A DNA stretch of 64,000 nt from Linyphia triangularis. Its lineage: Eukaryota > Arthropoda > Arachnida > Araneae > Linyphiidae. The position numbers and the translations under genes are program-made. The notes beneath the pieces were generated by a model. That model ran no database searches. It was not told the DNA's origin and saw only the letters and a list, made by a program, of their open reading frames with translations. Below, piece by piece: positions 26,401 through 39,804 of this stretch. Where the stretch lies: the NCBI GenBank assembly GCA_963978545.1, contig CAXBTE010000001.1, forward strand, positions 1 through 64,000, written 5' to 3'. The first letter of the stretch is position 1; every line of letters starts with the position of its first letter.

Positions 26401-28410
26401 ATAAGAAAAGGAAAGCATTTGAGCCTCTTTCCCAAATTGAAAATACACGGGGGGACGATGTTCAATGAATTATTGTTAAAAAAGTAAAATTTTCAAATTT
26501 TTTCATTGTGTAGAAATTGAAGCTAGTATATAGTAGAATCTCCAATTACAATTTTATAACACTCAGAAAATATTAAGTGGTTCAAAAGTAGGTCCCAAAA
26601 AGTTCACGATCAAAATTGTTCGTCTTTAATTTTTCCACATGTTAATCATACGGAAAACTTCAAATTTCTTCATTTTAGATTTCTTTCAATTTTTTTAGAC
26701 CCATTGTTATTGAAAAAAATCTCCCGACTCGAATTCCGGAGTCCAATCGTCACATATTCACAACCAAAAATAAGAAAAGGAAAGCATTTGAGCATATATC
26801 CCCCATTGAAAATACACGGGGGGACAATGTTCAATGAATTATTGTTCAAAAAGTAAAATTTTCAAATTTTTTTATTGTGTAGAAATTGAAGCTAGTATAT
26901 AGTAGAATCTCCAATTACAATTTTATAACACTAACAAAATATTAATGTGTTCAAAAGTTGTCCCAAAAAGTGTACGATCAATATTTTTCGTTTTTAATTT
27001 TCCACAAGTTAATAGTACGGAAAACTTCAAATTTCTTCTTTTTAGAATTCTTCCAATTTTTTTAGACCCAGGGTTATTAAAAAAATCACCCGTGTTGATT
27101 TCTGGAGGCAAATCGTCACATATTCGCAACAAAAATAAGAAAAGGAAAGCATTCTGGCCTATTTCCCAAATTGAAAATACACGGGGGGGACGATGTTCAA
27201 TGAATTATTGTCCGAAATGTAAAATTTTCAAATTTTTTTTACTATGAAAAAATTGAAGCTGTATGAAGCAGAATCTCCAATTCCAATTTTATAACACTCA
27301 GAAAATATTAAGTGGTTCAAAAGTTGGTCCCAAAAAGTTCACGATCAAAATTTTTCGTCTTTAATTTACCACATGTTAATCGTAAGGAAAACTTCAAATT
27401 TCTTCATTTTTGAATTCTTTTAATTTTTTTAGACCCAGGGTTATTGAAAAATTCCCCCGACTCGAATTCCGGAGTCCAATCGTCACATATTCGCAACAAA
27501 AATAAGAAAAGGAAAGCATTTAAGCCTATTTCCCAAATTGAAAATATACCGGGGGACGATGTTCAATGAATTATTGTCCAAAAAGTAAAATTTTCACATT
27601 TTTTTTACTATGAAAAAATTGAAAATAGTATATAGTAGAATCTCCAATTACAATTTTATAACACAAAAAAAATATTAATGTGTTCAAAAGTTGTCCCAAA
27701 AATTGCACGATCAAAATTTTTCGTTTTTAATTTTCCACGTGTTAATCGTACGGAAAACTTCAAATGTCTTAATTTTCAAATTTTTTCAATTTCTTTAGAC
27801 CCAGGGTTATTGAAAAATTCTCCCGAGTCGAATTCCGCAGTAAATCGTCACATATTCGCAACCAAATTTAAAAAAGGAAAGAACTTGAGCCTATTTCCCC
27901 CATTGAAAAAAAAAGGTGGGACCATGTTCAATGAATAATTGTTCAAAAAGTAAAATTTTCAAATTTTTTTTACTATGAAAAAATTGAAGCTAGTATATAG
28001 AAGAATCTCCAATTACAATTTTATAACACTCAGAAAATATTAAGTGGTTCAAAAATTGGTCCCAAAAAGTGCACGATCAAAATTTTTCGTCTTTAATTTT
28101 CCACATGTTAATCGTACGGAAAACTTCAAATTTCTTCATTTTAGAATTCTTCCAATTTTTTTAGACCCAGGGTTATTAAAAAAATCACCCGAGTTGATTT
28201 CCGGAGGCAAATCGTCACATATTCGCAACCAAATTTAAGAAAAGGAAAGAACTTGAGCCTATTTCCCAAATTGAAAATACACGGGGGGACGATGTTCAAT
28301 GATTTATTGTTAAAAAAGGAAAATTTTCAAATTTTTTTTATTCTGGAGAAATTGAAGCTAGTTTATAGAAGAATCTCCAATTACAATTTTATAACACAAA
28401 AAAAATATTA
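17498..28410 (+). repeat. Mosaic region with interleaved segmental duplications
   Basis: About 29 monomers (anchors 17766 to 28044) form no simple HOR but contain long repeats of one another. Positions 19885-21438 match 27227-28780 (offset 7342, 20 monomers). Positions 23041-23990 match about 27081-28030 (offset 4040, 11 monomers). The 17766 monomer matches 26945 (offset 9179). Monomers at 24372, 24740 and 25108 share the CACCCCAATTG variant or neighbours of it. Chimeric units occur at 19236 and 26210. The unit at 27678 is unusually damaged (see findings). No gene or transposon is present. Confidence 0.85.
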
Positions 28411-29969
28411 ATGTGTTCAAAAGTTGTCCCAAAAAGTGCACGATCAAAATTTTTCGTTTTTAATTTTCCACATGGTAATCGTACGGAAAACTTCAAATTT
28501 CTTCATTTTAGAATTCTTCCAATTTTTTTAGACCCAGGATTATTGAAAAATTCCCCCGAGTCGAATTCCGGAGGCAAATCGTCACATATTCGCAACCAAA
28601 ATAAGAATAGGAAAGCATTTGAGCTTATTTCAAAAATTGAAAATACACGGGGGGACGATGTTCAATGAATTATTGTCCGAAATGTAAAATTTTCAAATTT
28701 TTTTTACTATGAAAAAATTGAAAATAGTGTATAGCAGAATCTCCAATTCCAATTTTATAACACTCAGAAAATATTAAGTGGTTCGAAAGTTGGTCCCAAA
28801 AAGTGCACGACCAAAAATTTTCGTCTTTAATTTTCCACATGTTAATCATACGGAAAACTTCAAATTTCTTCATTTTAGATTTCTTTCAATTTTTTTAGAC
28901 CCATTGTTATTGAAAAAATCACCCGACTCGAATTCCGGAGTCCAATCGTCACATATTCACAACCAAAAATAAGAAAAGGAAAGCATTTGAGCATATATCC
29001 CCCATTGAAAATACACGGGGGGACAATGTTCAATGAATTATTGTTCAAAAAGTAAAATTTTCAAATTTTTTTATTGTGTAGAAATTGAAGCTAGTATATA
29101 GTAGAATCTCCAATTACAATTTTATAACACTAAAAAAATATTAATGTGTTCAAAAGTTGTCCCAAAAAGTGTACGATCAATATTTTTCGTTTTTAATTTT
29201 CCACATGTTAATAGTACGGAAAACTTCAAATTTCTTCTTTTTAGAATTCTTCCAATTTTTTTAGACCTAGGGTTATTAAAAAAATCACCCGTGTTGATTT
29301 CTGGAGGCAAATCGTCACATATTCGCAACAAAAATAAGAAAAGGAAAGCATTTGGGCCTATTTTCCAAATTGAAAATACACGGGGGGGACGATGTTCAAT
29401 GAATTATTGTCCGAAATGTAAAATTTTCAAATTTTTTTTACTATGAAAAAATTGAAGCTGTATAAAGCAGAATCTCCAATTCCAATTTTATAACACTCAG
29501 AAAATATTAAGTGGTTCAAAAGTTGGTCCCAAAAAGTTCACGATCAAAAATTTTCGTCTTTAATTTTCCACATGTTAATCATACGGAAAACTTCAAATTT
29601 CTTAATTTTCAAATTTTTTCAATTTCTTTAGACCCAGGGTTATTGAAAAATTCTCCCGAGTCGAATTCCGCAGTCAAATCGTCACATATTCGCAACCAAA
29701 TTTAAGAAAAGGAAAGAACTTGAGCCTATTTCCCCCATTGAAAATACACGGTGGGACAATGTTCAATGAATTATTGTTCAAAAAGTAAAATTTTCAAAAT
29801 TTTTTCATTGTGGAGAAATTGAAGCTAGTATATAGTAAAATCTCCAATTACAATTTTAAAATAATCAGAAAATATTAAGTGGTTCGAAAGTTGGTCCCAA
29901 AAAGTGCACGATCAAAATTTTTCGTCTTCAATTTTCCACATGTTAATCGTACGGAAAACATCAAATTTC
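28411..29969 (+). repeat. Segmental duplication, left copy
   Basis: About 1.56 kb (anchors 28411, 28778, 29144, 29511) recurs at 39805-41365, 31 monomers away (offset 11394 rising to 11396 because of extra G bases in G runs). Shared private variants include CCCAGGATTATTG, GAGCTTATTTC, AATAGTGTATAG and GCATTTGGGCC. The match ends where TCATTTTTGAATTC here faces TCATTTTAGAATTC there. Confidence 0.88.
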
Positions 29970-31715
29970 TTCATTTTTGAATTCTTCCAATTTTTTTAGA
30001 CCCACAGATTATTGAAAAAATCACCCGAGTTGATTTCCGGAGGCAAATCGTCACATATTCGCAACAAAAACTAGAAAAGGAAAGCATTTGAGAGTATTTC
30101 CCAAATTGAAAATACACGGGTGGACAATGTTCAATGAATTATTGTTCAAAAAGGAAAATTTTCAAATTTTTTTTACTATGAAAATATTGAAGCTAGTATA
30201 TAGAAGATTCTCCAATTACAATTTTATAACACTCAGGAAATATTAAGTGGTTCAAAAATTGGTCCCAAAAAGTGCACGATCAAAATGTTTCGTCTTTAAT
30301 TTTTCCACATGTTAATCATACGGAAAACTTCAAATTTCTTCATTTTAGAATTCTTTCAATTTTTTTAGACCCATTGTTATTGAAAAAATCACCCGACTCG
30401 AATTCCGGAGTCCAATCGTCACATATTCACAACCAAAAATAAGAAAAGGAAAGCATTTGAGCATATATCCCCCATTGAAAATACACGGGGGGACAATGTT
30501 CAATGAATTATTGTTCAAAAAGTAAAATTTTCAAATTTTTTTATTGTGTAGAAATTGAAGCTAGTATATAGTAGAATCTCCAATTACAATTTTATAACAC
30601 TAAAAAAATATTAATGTGTTCAAAAGTTGTCCCAAAAAGTGTACGATCAATATTTTTCGTTTTTAATTTTCCTCATGTTAATCGTACGGAAAACTTCAAA
30701 ATTCTTCATTTTCGAATTCTTTCAATTTTTTTAGATCCAGGGTTATTGATAAAATCACCCGAGTCAAATTCCGGAGTCAAATTGTCACATATTCGCAACC
30801 AAAAATAAGAAAAGGAAAGCATTTGAGTCTATTTCGCCCATTGAAAATACACTGGGGGACGATGTTCAATGAATTATTGTTCAAAAAGTAAAATTTTCAA
30901 AATTTTTTCATTGTGGAGAAATTGAATCTAGTATATAGTAAAATTTCCAATTACAATTTTATAATAATCAGAAAATATTAAGTGGTTCAAAAGTTGGTCC
31001 CAAAAAGTGCACGATCAAAATTTTTCGTCTTCAATTTTCCACATGTTAATCGTACGGAAAACATCAAATTTCTTCATTTTAGAATTCTTCCAATTTTTTT
31101 AGACCCAGGGTTATTGATAAAATAAACCGACTCGAATTCCGGAGTCAAATCGTCACATATTCACAACCAAAATTAAGAAAAGGAAAGCATTTGAGCCTAT
31201 TTCCCCCCTTGAAAATACACTGTTGTACGATGTTCAATGAATTATTGTCCAAAAAGTAAAATTTTCAAAATTTTTTTATTATGAAAAAATTGAAGCTAGT
31301 ATATAGCAGAATCTCCAATTCCAATTTTATAACACTCAGAAAATATTAAGTGGTTCGAAAGTTGGTCCCAAAAAGTGCACGACCAAAATGTTTTGTCTTT
31401 AATTTTTAAACATGTTAATTATACGGAAAACTTCAAATTTCTTCATTTTAGAATTCATCCAAATTTTTTAGACACAGGGTTATTGAAAAAATCAACCGAG
31501 TTGAATTCCAGAGTCAAATCGTCAAATATTTGCCATAAAAATAAGAAAAAGAAAGCATTTGAGCCTATTACCCAAATTGAAAATACACGGGGGGACGATG
31601 TTCAATGAATTATTGTTAAAAAAGGAAAATTTTCAAAATTTTTTTATTCTTTAGAAATTGAAGCTAGTATATAGTAGAATCTCCAATTCCAATTTTATAA
31701 CACTCAGAAAATATT
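29970..31715 (+). repeat. Monomer block related to 43.5-45.3 kb
   Basis: Anchors 29878, 30246, 30981 and 31349 match 43482, 43848, 44587 and 44954 at offset about 13603. The private variants GAGAGTATTTCCC, ATAAAATAAACCG and GACACAGGGTTATTG are shared. The unit at 30614 differs from its counterpart at 44219: it is a chimera whose first part is the TACGATCAATATT type and whose second part is the ATTGATAAAATC type. Confidence 0.82.
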
Positions 31716-34700
31716 AAGTGGTTCAAAAATTTGTCCCAAAAAATGCACGATGAAAATTTTTCGTCTTTAATTTTCCGCATGTTAATCGTTCGGAAAACTT
31801 CAAATTTCTTCATTTTAGTATTCTTCCAATTTTTTTAGACCTAGGGTTATTGAAAAAATCACCCGAGTTGAATTCCGGAGTCAAATCGTCACATATTCGC
31901 AACAAAAATTAGAAAAGGAAAGCATTTGAGCCTATTTCCCAAATTGAAAATACACGGGGGGACGATGTTCAATGAATTATTGTTAAAAAAGGAAAATTTT
32001 CAAAATTTTTTTATTCTGGAGAAATTGAAACTAGTATATAGTAGAATCTCCAATTACAATTTTATAACACAAAAAAAATATTAATGTGTTCAAAAGTTGT
32101 CCCAAAAAGTGCACGATCAAAATTTTTCGTCTTTAATTTTCCGCATGTTAATCGTTCGGAAAACTTCAAAATTATTCATTTTCGAATTCTTTCAATTGTT
32201 TTAGACCCAGGGTTATTGAAAAATTCCCCCGAGTCGAATTCCGCAGTCAAAACGTCACATATTCGCAACCAAAATAAGAAAAGGAAAGCATTTGAGCCTA
32301 TTTCAAAAATTGAAAATACACGGGGGGACGATGTTCAATGAATTATTGTCCAAAAAGTAAAATTTTCACATTTTTTTTACTATGAAAAAATTGAAAATAG
32401 TATATAGCAGAATCTCCAATTCCAATTTTATAACACTCAGAAAATATTAAGTGGTTTAAAAGTTGGTCCCAAAAAAGGCACGATCAAAATTTTTCGTCTT
32501 TAATTTTCCACATGTTAATCGTACGGAAAACTTCGAATGTCTTAATTTTCAAATTTTTTCAATTTCTTTAGACCCAGGGTTATTGAAAAATTCTCCCGAG
32601 TCGAATTCCGCAGTCAAATCGTCACATATACGCAACCAAATTTAAGAAAAGGAAAGAACTTGAGCCTATTTCCCCGATTGAAAATACACGGTGGGACCAT
32701 GTTCAATGAATTATTGTTCAAAAAGTAAAATTTTCAAAATTTTTTTAGTGTAGAGAAATTGAATCTAGTATATAGCAGAATCTCCAATTCCAATTTTATA
32801 ACACTCAGAAAATATAAAGTGGTTCAAAAGTAGGTCCCAAAAAAGGCACGATCAAAATTTTTCGTCTTTAATTTTCCACATGTTAAACGTACAGAAAACT
32901 TCAAATGTCTTAATTTTCAAATTCTTTCAATTTTTTTAGACCCAGGGTTATTGAAAAATTCTCCCGAGTCGAATTCCGCAGTCAAATCGTCACATATTCG
33001 CAACCAAATTTAAGAAAAGGAAAGAACTTGAGCCTATTTCCCACATTGAAAATACACGGTGGGACAATGTTCAATGAATTATTGTTCAAAAAGTAAAATT
33101 TTCAAAATTTTTTCATTGTGGAGAAATTGAAGCTAGTATATAGTAAAATCTCCAATTACAATTTTAAAATAATCAGAAAATATTTAGTGGTTCGAAAGTT
33201 GGTCCCAAAAAGTGCACGATCAAAATTTTTCGTCTTCAATTTTCCACATGTTAATCGTACGGAAAACATCAAATTTCTTCATTTTTGAATTCTTCCAATT
33301 TTTTTAGACCCACAGATAATTGAAAAAATCACCCGAGTTGATTTCGGGAGGCAAATCGTCACATATTCGCAACAAAAACTAGAAAAGGAAAGCATTTGAG
33401 CCTATTTCCCAAATTGAAAATACACGGGTGGACAATGTTCAATGAATTATTGTTCAAAAAGGAAAATTTTCAAATTTTTTTTACTATGAAAATATTGAAG
33501 CTAGTATATAGAAGATTCTCCAATTACAATTTTATAACACTCAGGAAATATTAAGTGGTTCTAAAATTGGTCCCAAAAAGTGCACAATCAAAATGTTTCG
33601 TCTTTAATTTTTCCACATGTTAATCATACGGAAAACTTCAAATTTCTTCATTTTAGAATTCTTTCAATTTTTTTAGACCCATTGTTATTGAAAAAATCAC
33701 CCGACTCGAATTCCGGAGTCCAATCGTCACATATTCACAACCAAAAATAAGAAAAGGAAAGCATTTGAGCATATATCCCCCATTGAAAATACACGGGGGG
33801 ACGATGTTCAATGAATTATTGTTAAAAAAGGAAAATTTTCAAAATTTTTTTATTCTGGAGAAATTGAAACTAGTATATAGTAGAATCTCCAATTACAATT
33901 TTATAACACAAAAAAAATATTAATGTGTTCAAAAGTTGTCCCAAAAAGTGCACGATCAAAATTTTTCGTCTTTAATTTTCCGCATGTTAATCGTTCGGAA
34001 AACTTCAAATTTCTTCATTTTAGAATTCTTCCAATTTTTTTAAGACCCAGGGTTATTAAAAAAATCACCCGGGTTGATTTCCAGAGGCAAATCGTCACAT
34101 ATTCGCAACAAAAATAAGAAAAGGAAAGCATTTGAGCCTATTTCCCAAATTGAAAATACACGGGGGTACACGGGGGGACGTTGTTTAATGAATTATTGTC
34201 CGAAATGTAAAATTTTCAAATTTTTTTTACTATGAAAAAATTGAAAATAGAATATAGCAGAATCTTCATTTCCAATTTTATAACACTCAGAAAATATTAA
34301 GTGGTTCGAAAGTTGGTCCCAAAAAGTGCACGACCAAAATTTTTCGTTTTTAATTTTCCACATGTTAATCGTACGGAAAACATCAAATTTCTTCATTTTA
34401 GAATTCTTCCAATTTTTTTAGACCCACAGATTATTGAAAAAATCACCCCAATTGATTTCCGCAGTCAAATCGTCACATATTCGCAACCAAAATAAGAAAA
34501 GGAAAGCATTTGAGCCTATTTCCCAAATTGAAAATACACGGGGGGACGTTGTTTAATGAATTATTGTCCGAAATGTAAAATTTTCAAATTTTTTTTACTA
34601 TGAAAAAATTGAAAATAGTATATAGCAGAATCTCCAATTCCAATTTTATAACACTCAGAAAATATTTAGTGGTTCAAAAGTTGGTCCCAAAAAGTGCACG

Positions 34701-34933
34701 ACCAAAAATTTTCGTCTTTAATTTTCCACATGTTAATCCTACGGAAAACTTCAAAATTCTTCATTTTCGAATTCTTTCAATTTTTTTAGACCCAGAGTTA
34801 TTGAAAAATACCCCCGAGTCGAATTCCGCAGTCAAATCGTCACATATTCGCAACCAAAATAAGAAAAGGAAAGCATTTGAGCCTATTTCAAAAATTGAAA
34901 ATACACGGGGGGACAATGTTCAATGAATTATTG
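31716..34933 (+). repeat. Older segment equivalent to monomers 5-12 of the 12-mer HOR
   Basis: Anchors 31716, 32084, 32451, about 32818, 33186, 33554, 33923 and 34301 follow the same order as 49365 to 51948 in the young HOR, at offset 17647. The segment then continues at 34668 with a monomer that also follows the last HOR copy at 63734 (offset 29066). This order therefore predates the 12-mer amplification and shows what followed monomer 12 originally. One extra A in the T-tract region near 34043 breaks the frame relative to 62990. Confidence 0.85.
34157..34176 (+). repeat. 10-bp tandem duplication TACACGGGGG (marker)
   Basis: TACACGGGGG occurs twice in a row at 34157-34166 and 34167-34176, making this interval 10 bp longer than usual. 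The same duplication is at 51804-51823, 58800-58819 and 63223-63242, always at the same place in the same monomer type. It is absent from the related unit near 46294. It is a one-time event usable as a lineage marker. Confidence 0.92.
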
Positions 34934-37900
34934 TTCAAAAAGTAAAATTTTCAAATTTTTTCATTGTGTAGAAATTGAAGCTAGTATATAGTAGAATCTC
35001 CAATTACAATTTTATAACACTCAGAAAATATTAAGTGGTTCAAAAGTAGGTCCCAAAAATTTCACGATCAAAATTTTTCGTCTTCAATTTTCCACATGTT
35101 AATCGTACGGAAAACTTCAAATTTCTTTTTTTTAGAATTCTTCCAATTTTTTTAGACCCAGGGTTATTAAAAAAATTACTCGTGTTGATTTCTGGAGATA
35201 ATCGTCACATATTCGCAACAAAAATAAGAAAAAGAAAGCATTCTGGCCTATTTCCCAAATTGAAAATACACGGGGGGGACGATGTTCAATGAATTATTGT
35301 CCGAAATGTAAAATTTTCAAATTTTTTTTACTATGAAAAAATTGAAGCTGTATAAAGCAGAATCTCCAATTCCAATTTTATAACACTCAGAAAATATTAA
35401 GTGGTTCAAAAGTTGGTCCCAAAAAGTTCACGATCAAAATTTTTCGTCTTTAATTTACCACATGTTAATCGTAAGGAAAACTTCAAATTTCTTCATTTTT
35501 GAATTCTTTTAATTTTTTTAGACCCAGGGTTATTGAAAAATTCCCCCGACTCGAATTCCGGAGTCCAATCGTCACATATTCGCAACAAAAATAAGAATAG
35601 GAAAGCATTTAAGCCTATTTCCCAAATTGAAAATATACCGGGGGACGATGTTCAATGAATTATTGTCCAAAAAGTAAAATTTTCACATTTTTTTTATTAT
35701 GAAAAAATTGAAAATAGTATATAGTAGAATCTCCAATTACAATTTTATAACACAAAAAAAATATTAATGTGTTCAAAAGTTGTCCCAAAAAGTGCACGAT
35801 CAAAATTTTTCGTTTTTAATTTTCCACGTGTTAATCGTACGGAAAACTTCAAATCTCTTAATTTTCAAATTTTTTCAATTTCTTTAGACCCAGGGTTATT
35901 GAAAAATTCTCCCGAGTCGAATTCCGCAGTCAAATCGTCACATATTCGCAACCAAATTTAAGAAAAGGAAAGATCTTGAGCCTATTTCCCAAATTGAAAA
36001 TACACGAGGGCGATGTTCAATGATTTATTGTTAAAAAAGGAAAATTTTCAAATTTTTTTTATTCTGGAGAAATTGAAGCTAATATATAGAAGAATCTCCA
36101 ATTACAATTTTATAACACAAAAAAAATATTAATGTGTTCAAAAGTTGTCCCAAAAAGTGCACGATCAAAATTTTTCGTTTTTAATTTTCCACATGGTAAT
36201 CGTACGGAAAACTTCAAATTTCTTCATTTTAGAATTCTTCCAATTTTTTTAGACCCAGGGTTATTGAAAAATTCCCCCGAGTCGAATTCCGGAGGCAAAT
36301 CGTCACATATTCGCAACCAAAATAAGAATAGGAAAGCATTTGAGCTTATTTCAAAAATTGAAAATACACGGAGGGACGATGTTCAATGAATTATTGTCCG
36401 AAATGTAAAATTTTCAAATTTTTTTTACTATGAAAAAATTGAAAATAGTGTATAGCAGAATCTCCAATTCCAATTTTATAACACTCAGAAAATATTAAGT
36501 GGTTCGAAAGTTGGTCCCAAAAAGTGCACGACCAAAAATTTTCGTCTTTAATTTTCCACATGTTAATCCTACGGAAAACTTCAAATTTCTTCATTTTAGA
36601 TTTCTTTCAATTTTTTTAGACCCATTGTTATTGAAAAAATCACCCGACTCGAATTCCGGAGTCCAATCGTCACATATTCACAACCAAAAATAAGAAAAGG
36701 AAAGCATTTGAGCATATATCCCCCATTGAAAATACACGGGGGGACAATGTTCAATGAATTATTGTTCAAAAAGTAAAATTTTCAAATTTTTTTATTGTGT
36801 AGAAATTGAAGCTAGTATATAGTAGAATCTCCAATTACAATTTTATAACACTAAAAAAATATTAATGTGTTCAAAAGTTGTCCCAAAAAGTGTACGATCA
36901 ATATTTTTCGTTTTTAATTTTCCACGTGTTAATCGTACGGAAAACTTCAAATGTCTTAATTTTCAAATTTTTTCAATTTCTTTAGACCCAGGGTTATTAA
37001 AAAAATCACCCGAGTTGATTTCCGGAGGCAAATCGTCACATATTCGCAACCAAATTTAAGAAAAGGAAAGAACTTGAGCCTATTTCCCAAATTGAAAATA
37101 CACGGGGGGACGATGTTCAATGATTTATTGTTAAAAAAGGAAAATTTTCAAATTTTTTTTATTCTGGAGAAATTGAAGCTAGTATATAGAAGAATCTCCA
37201 ATTACAATTTTATAACACAAAAAAAATATTAATGTGTTCAAAAGTTGTCCCAAAAAGTGCACGATCAAAATTTTTCGTTTTTAATTTTCCACATGGTAAT
37301 CGTACGGAAAACTTCAAATTTCTTCATTTTAGAATTCTTCCAATTTTTTTAGACCCAGGGTTATTGAAAAATTCCCCCGAGTCGAATTCCGGAGGCAAAT
37401 CGTCACATATTCGCAACCAAAATAAGAATAGGAAAGCATTTGAGCCTATTTCAAAAATTGAAAATACACGGGGGGACGATGTTCAATGAATTATTGTCCG
37501 AAATGTAAAATTTTCAAATTTTTTTTACTATGAAAAAATTGAAAATAGTATATAGCAGAATCTCCAATTCCAATTTTATAACACTCAGAAAATATTAAGT
37601 GGTTCGAAAGTTGGTCCCAAAAAGTGCACGACCAAACATTTTCGTCTTTAATTTTCCACATGTTAATCCTACGGAAAACTTCAAAATTATTCATTTTCGA
37701 ATTCTTAAATTTTTTTTAGACCCATTGTTATTGAAAAAATCACCCGACTCGAATTCCGGAGTCCAATCGTCACATATTCACAACCAAAAATAAAAAAAGG
37801 AAAGCATTTGAGCCTATATCCCCCATTGAAAATACATGTGGGGCCAATGTTCAATGAATTATTGTTCAAAAAGTAAAATTTTCAAAATTTTTTCATTGTG

Positions 37901-39804
37901 GAGAAATTGAAGCTAGTATATAGTAGAATCTAAAATTACAATTTTATAACACTCAGAAATTATTAATAGGTTCAAAATTTGGTCCCAAAAAGTGCACGAT
38001 CAAATTTTTTCGTTTTTAATTTTCCTCATGTTAATCGTACGGAAAACTTCAAAATTCTTCATTTTCGAATTCTTTCAATTTTTTTAGACCCAGGGTTATT
38101 GATAAAATCACCCGAGTCAAATTCCGGAGTCAAATTGTCACATATTCGCAACCAAAAATAAGAAAAGGAAAGCATTTGAGTCTTTCGCCCATTGAAAATA
38201 CACTGGGGGACGATGTTCAATGAATTATTGTTCAAAAAGTAAAATTTTCAAAATTTTTTCATTGTGGAGAAATTGAATCTAGTATATAGTAAAATTTCCA
38301 ATTACAATTTTATAATAATCAGAAAATATTAAGTGGTTCAAAAGTTGGTCCCAAAAAGTGCACGATCAAAATTTTTCGTCGTCAATTTTCCACAAGTTAA
38401 TCGTACGGAAAACATCAAATTTCTTCATTTTAGAATTCTTCCAATTTTTTTAGACCCATGGTTATTGATAAAATAAGCCGACTCGAATTCCGGAGTCAAA
38501 TCGTCACATATTCACAACCAAAAATAAGAAAAGGAAAGCATTTGAGTCTATTTCGCCCATTGAAAATACACTGGGGGACGATGTTCAATGAATTATTGTC
38601 CAAAAAGTAAAATTTTCAAAATTTTTTTATTACGAAAAAATTGAAGCTAGTATATAGCAGAATCTCCAATTCCAATTTTATAACACTCAGAAAATATTAA
38701 GTGGTTCGAAAGTTGGTCCCAAAAAGTGCACGACCAAAATGTTTCGTCTTTAATTTTTCCACATGTTAATTATACGGAAAACTTCAAATTTCTTCATTTT
38801 AGAATTCATCCAAATTTTTTAGACACAGGGTTATTGAAAAAATCAACCGAGTTGAATTCCAGAGTCAAATCGTCAAATATTTGCCATAAAAATAAGAAAA
38901 AGAAAGCATTTGAGCCTATTTAACAAATTGAAAATACACGGGGGGACGTTGTTTAATGAATTATTGTCCAAAAAGTAAAATTTTCAAAATTTTTTTTATT
39001 ATGCAAAAATTGAAGCTAGTATATAGTAGAATCTCCAATTCCAATTTTATAACACTCAGAAAATATTAAGTGGTTCAAAAGTTGGTCCAAAAAAAGTTCA
39101 CGATCAAAATTTTTCGTCTTTAATTTTCCACATGTTAATCGTACGGAAAACTTCAAATTTCTTCATTTTAGAATTCTTCCAATTTTTTTAGACCCAGGGT
39201 TATTGAAAAATTCTCCCGAGTCGAATTCCGCAGTCAAATCGTCACATATTCGCAACCAAAAATAAGAAAAGGAAAGCATTTGAGCCTATTTCCCCCATTG
39301 AAAATAGACTGGGGGACGATGTTCAATGAATTATTGTTCAAAAAGTAAAATTTTCAAAATTTTTTCATTGTGGAGAAATTGAAGCTAGTATATAGTAAAA
39401 TCTCCAATTAGAATTTTATAATAGTCAGAAAATATTAAGTGGTTCAAAAATTGGTCCCAAAAAATGCACGATCAAAATTTTTCGTCTTTAATTTTCCGCA
39501 TGTTAATCGTTCGGAAAACTTCAAATTTCTTCATTTTAGAATTCTTCCAATTTTTTTAGACCTAGGGTTATTGAAAAAATCACCCGAGTTGAATTCCGGA
39601 GTCAAATCGTCACATATTCGCAACAAAAATTAGAAAAGGAAAGCATTTGAGCCTATTTCCCAAATTGAAAATACACGGGGGGACGATGTTCAATGAATTA
39701 TTGTTAAAAAAGGAAAATTTTCAAAATTTTTTTATTCTGGAGAAATTGAAACTAGTATATAGTAGAATCTCCAATTACAATTTTATAACACAAAAAAAAT
39801 ATTA
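34934..39804 (+). repeat. Mosaic monomers, including a 3-monomer local duplication
   Basis: About 13 monomers are present. Positions 36013-36535 match 37113-37635 (offset 1100, three monomers). Anchors 35035, 35401 and the first part of 35767 match 47159, 47525 and 47892 (offset 12124). Positions near 37690-38640 match 41735-42690 (offset about 4045), including the private ATACATGTGGGGCC. Local lesions include the shortened G run at 36003-36010 (ACGAGGGCGATG) and a 3-bp loss near 38180 (GAGTCTTTCG). Satellite only. Confidence 0.83.
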
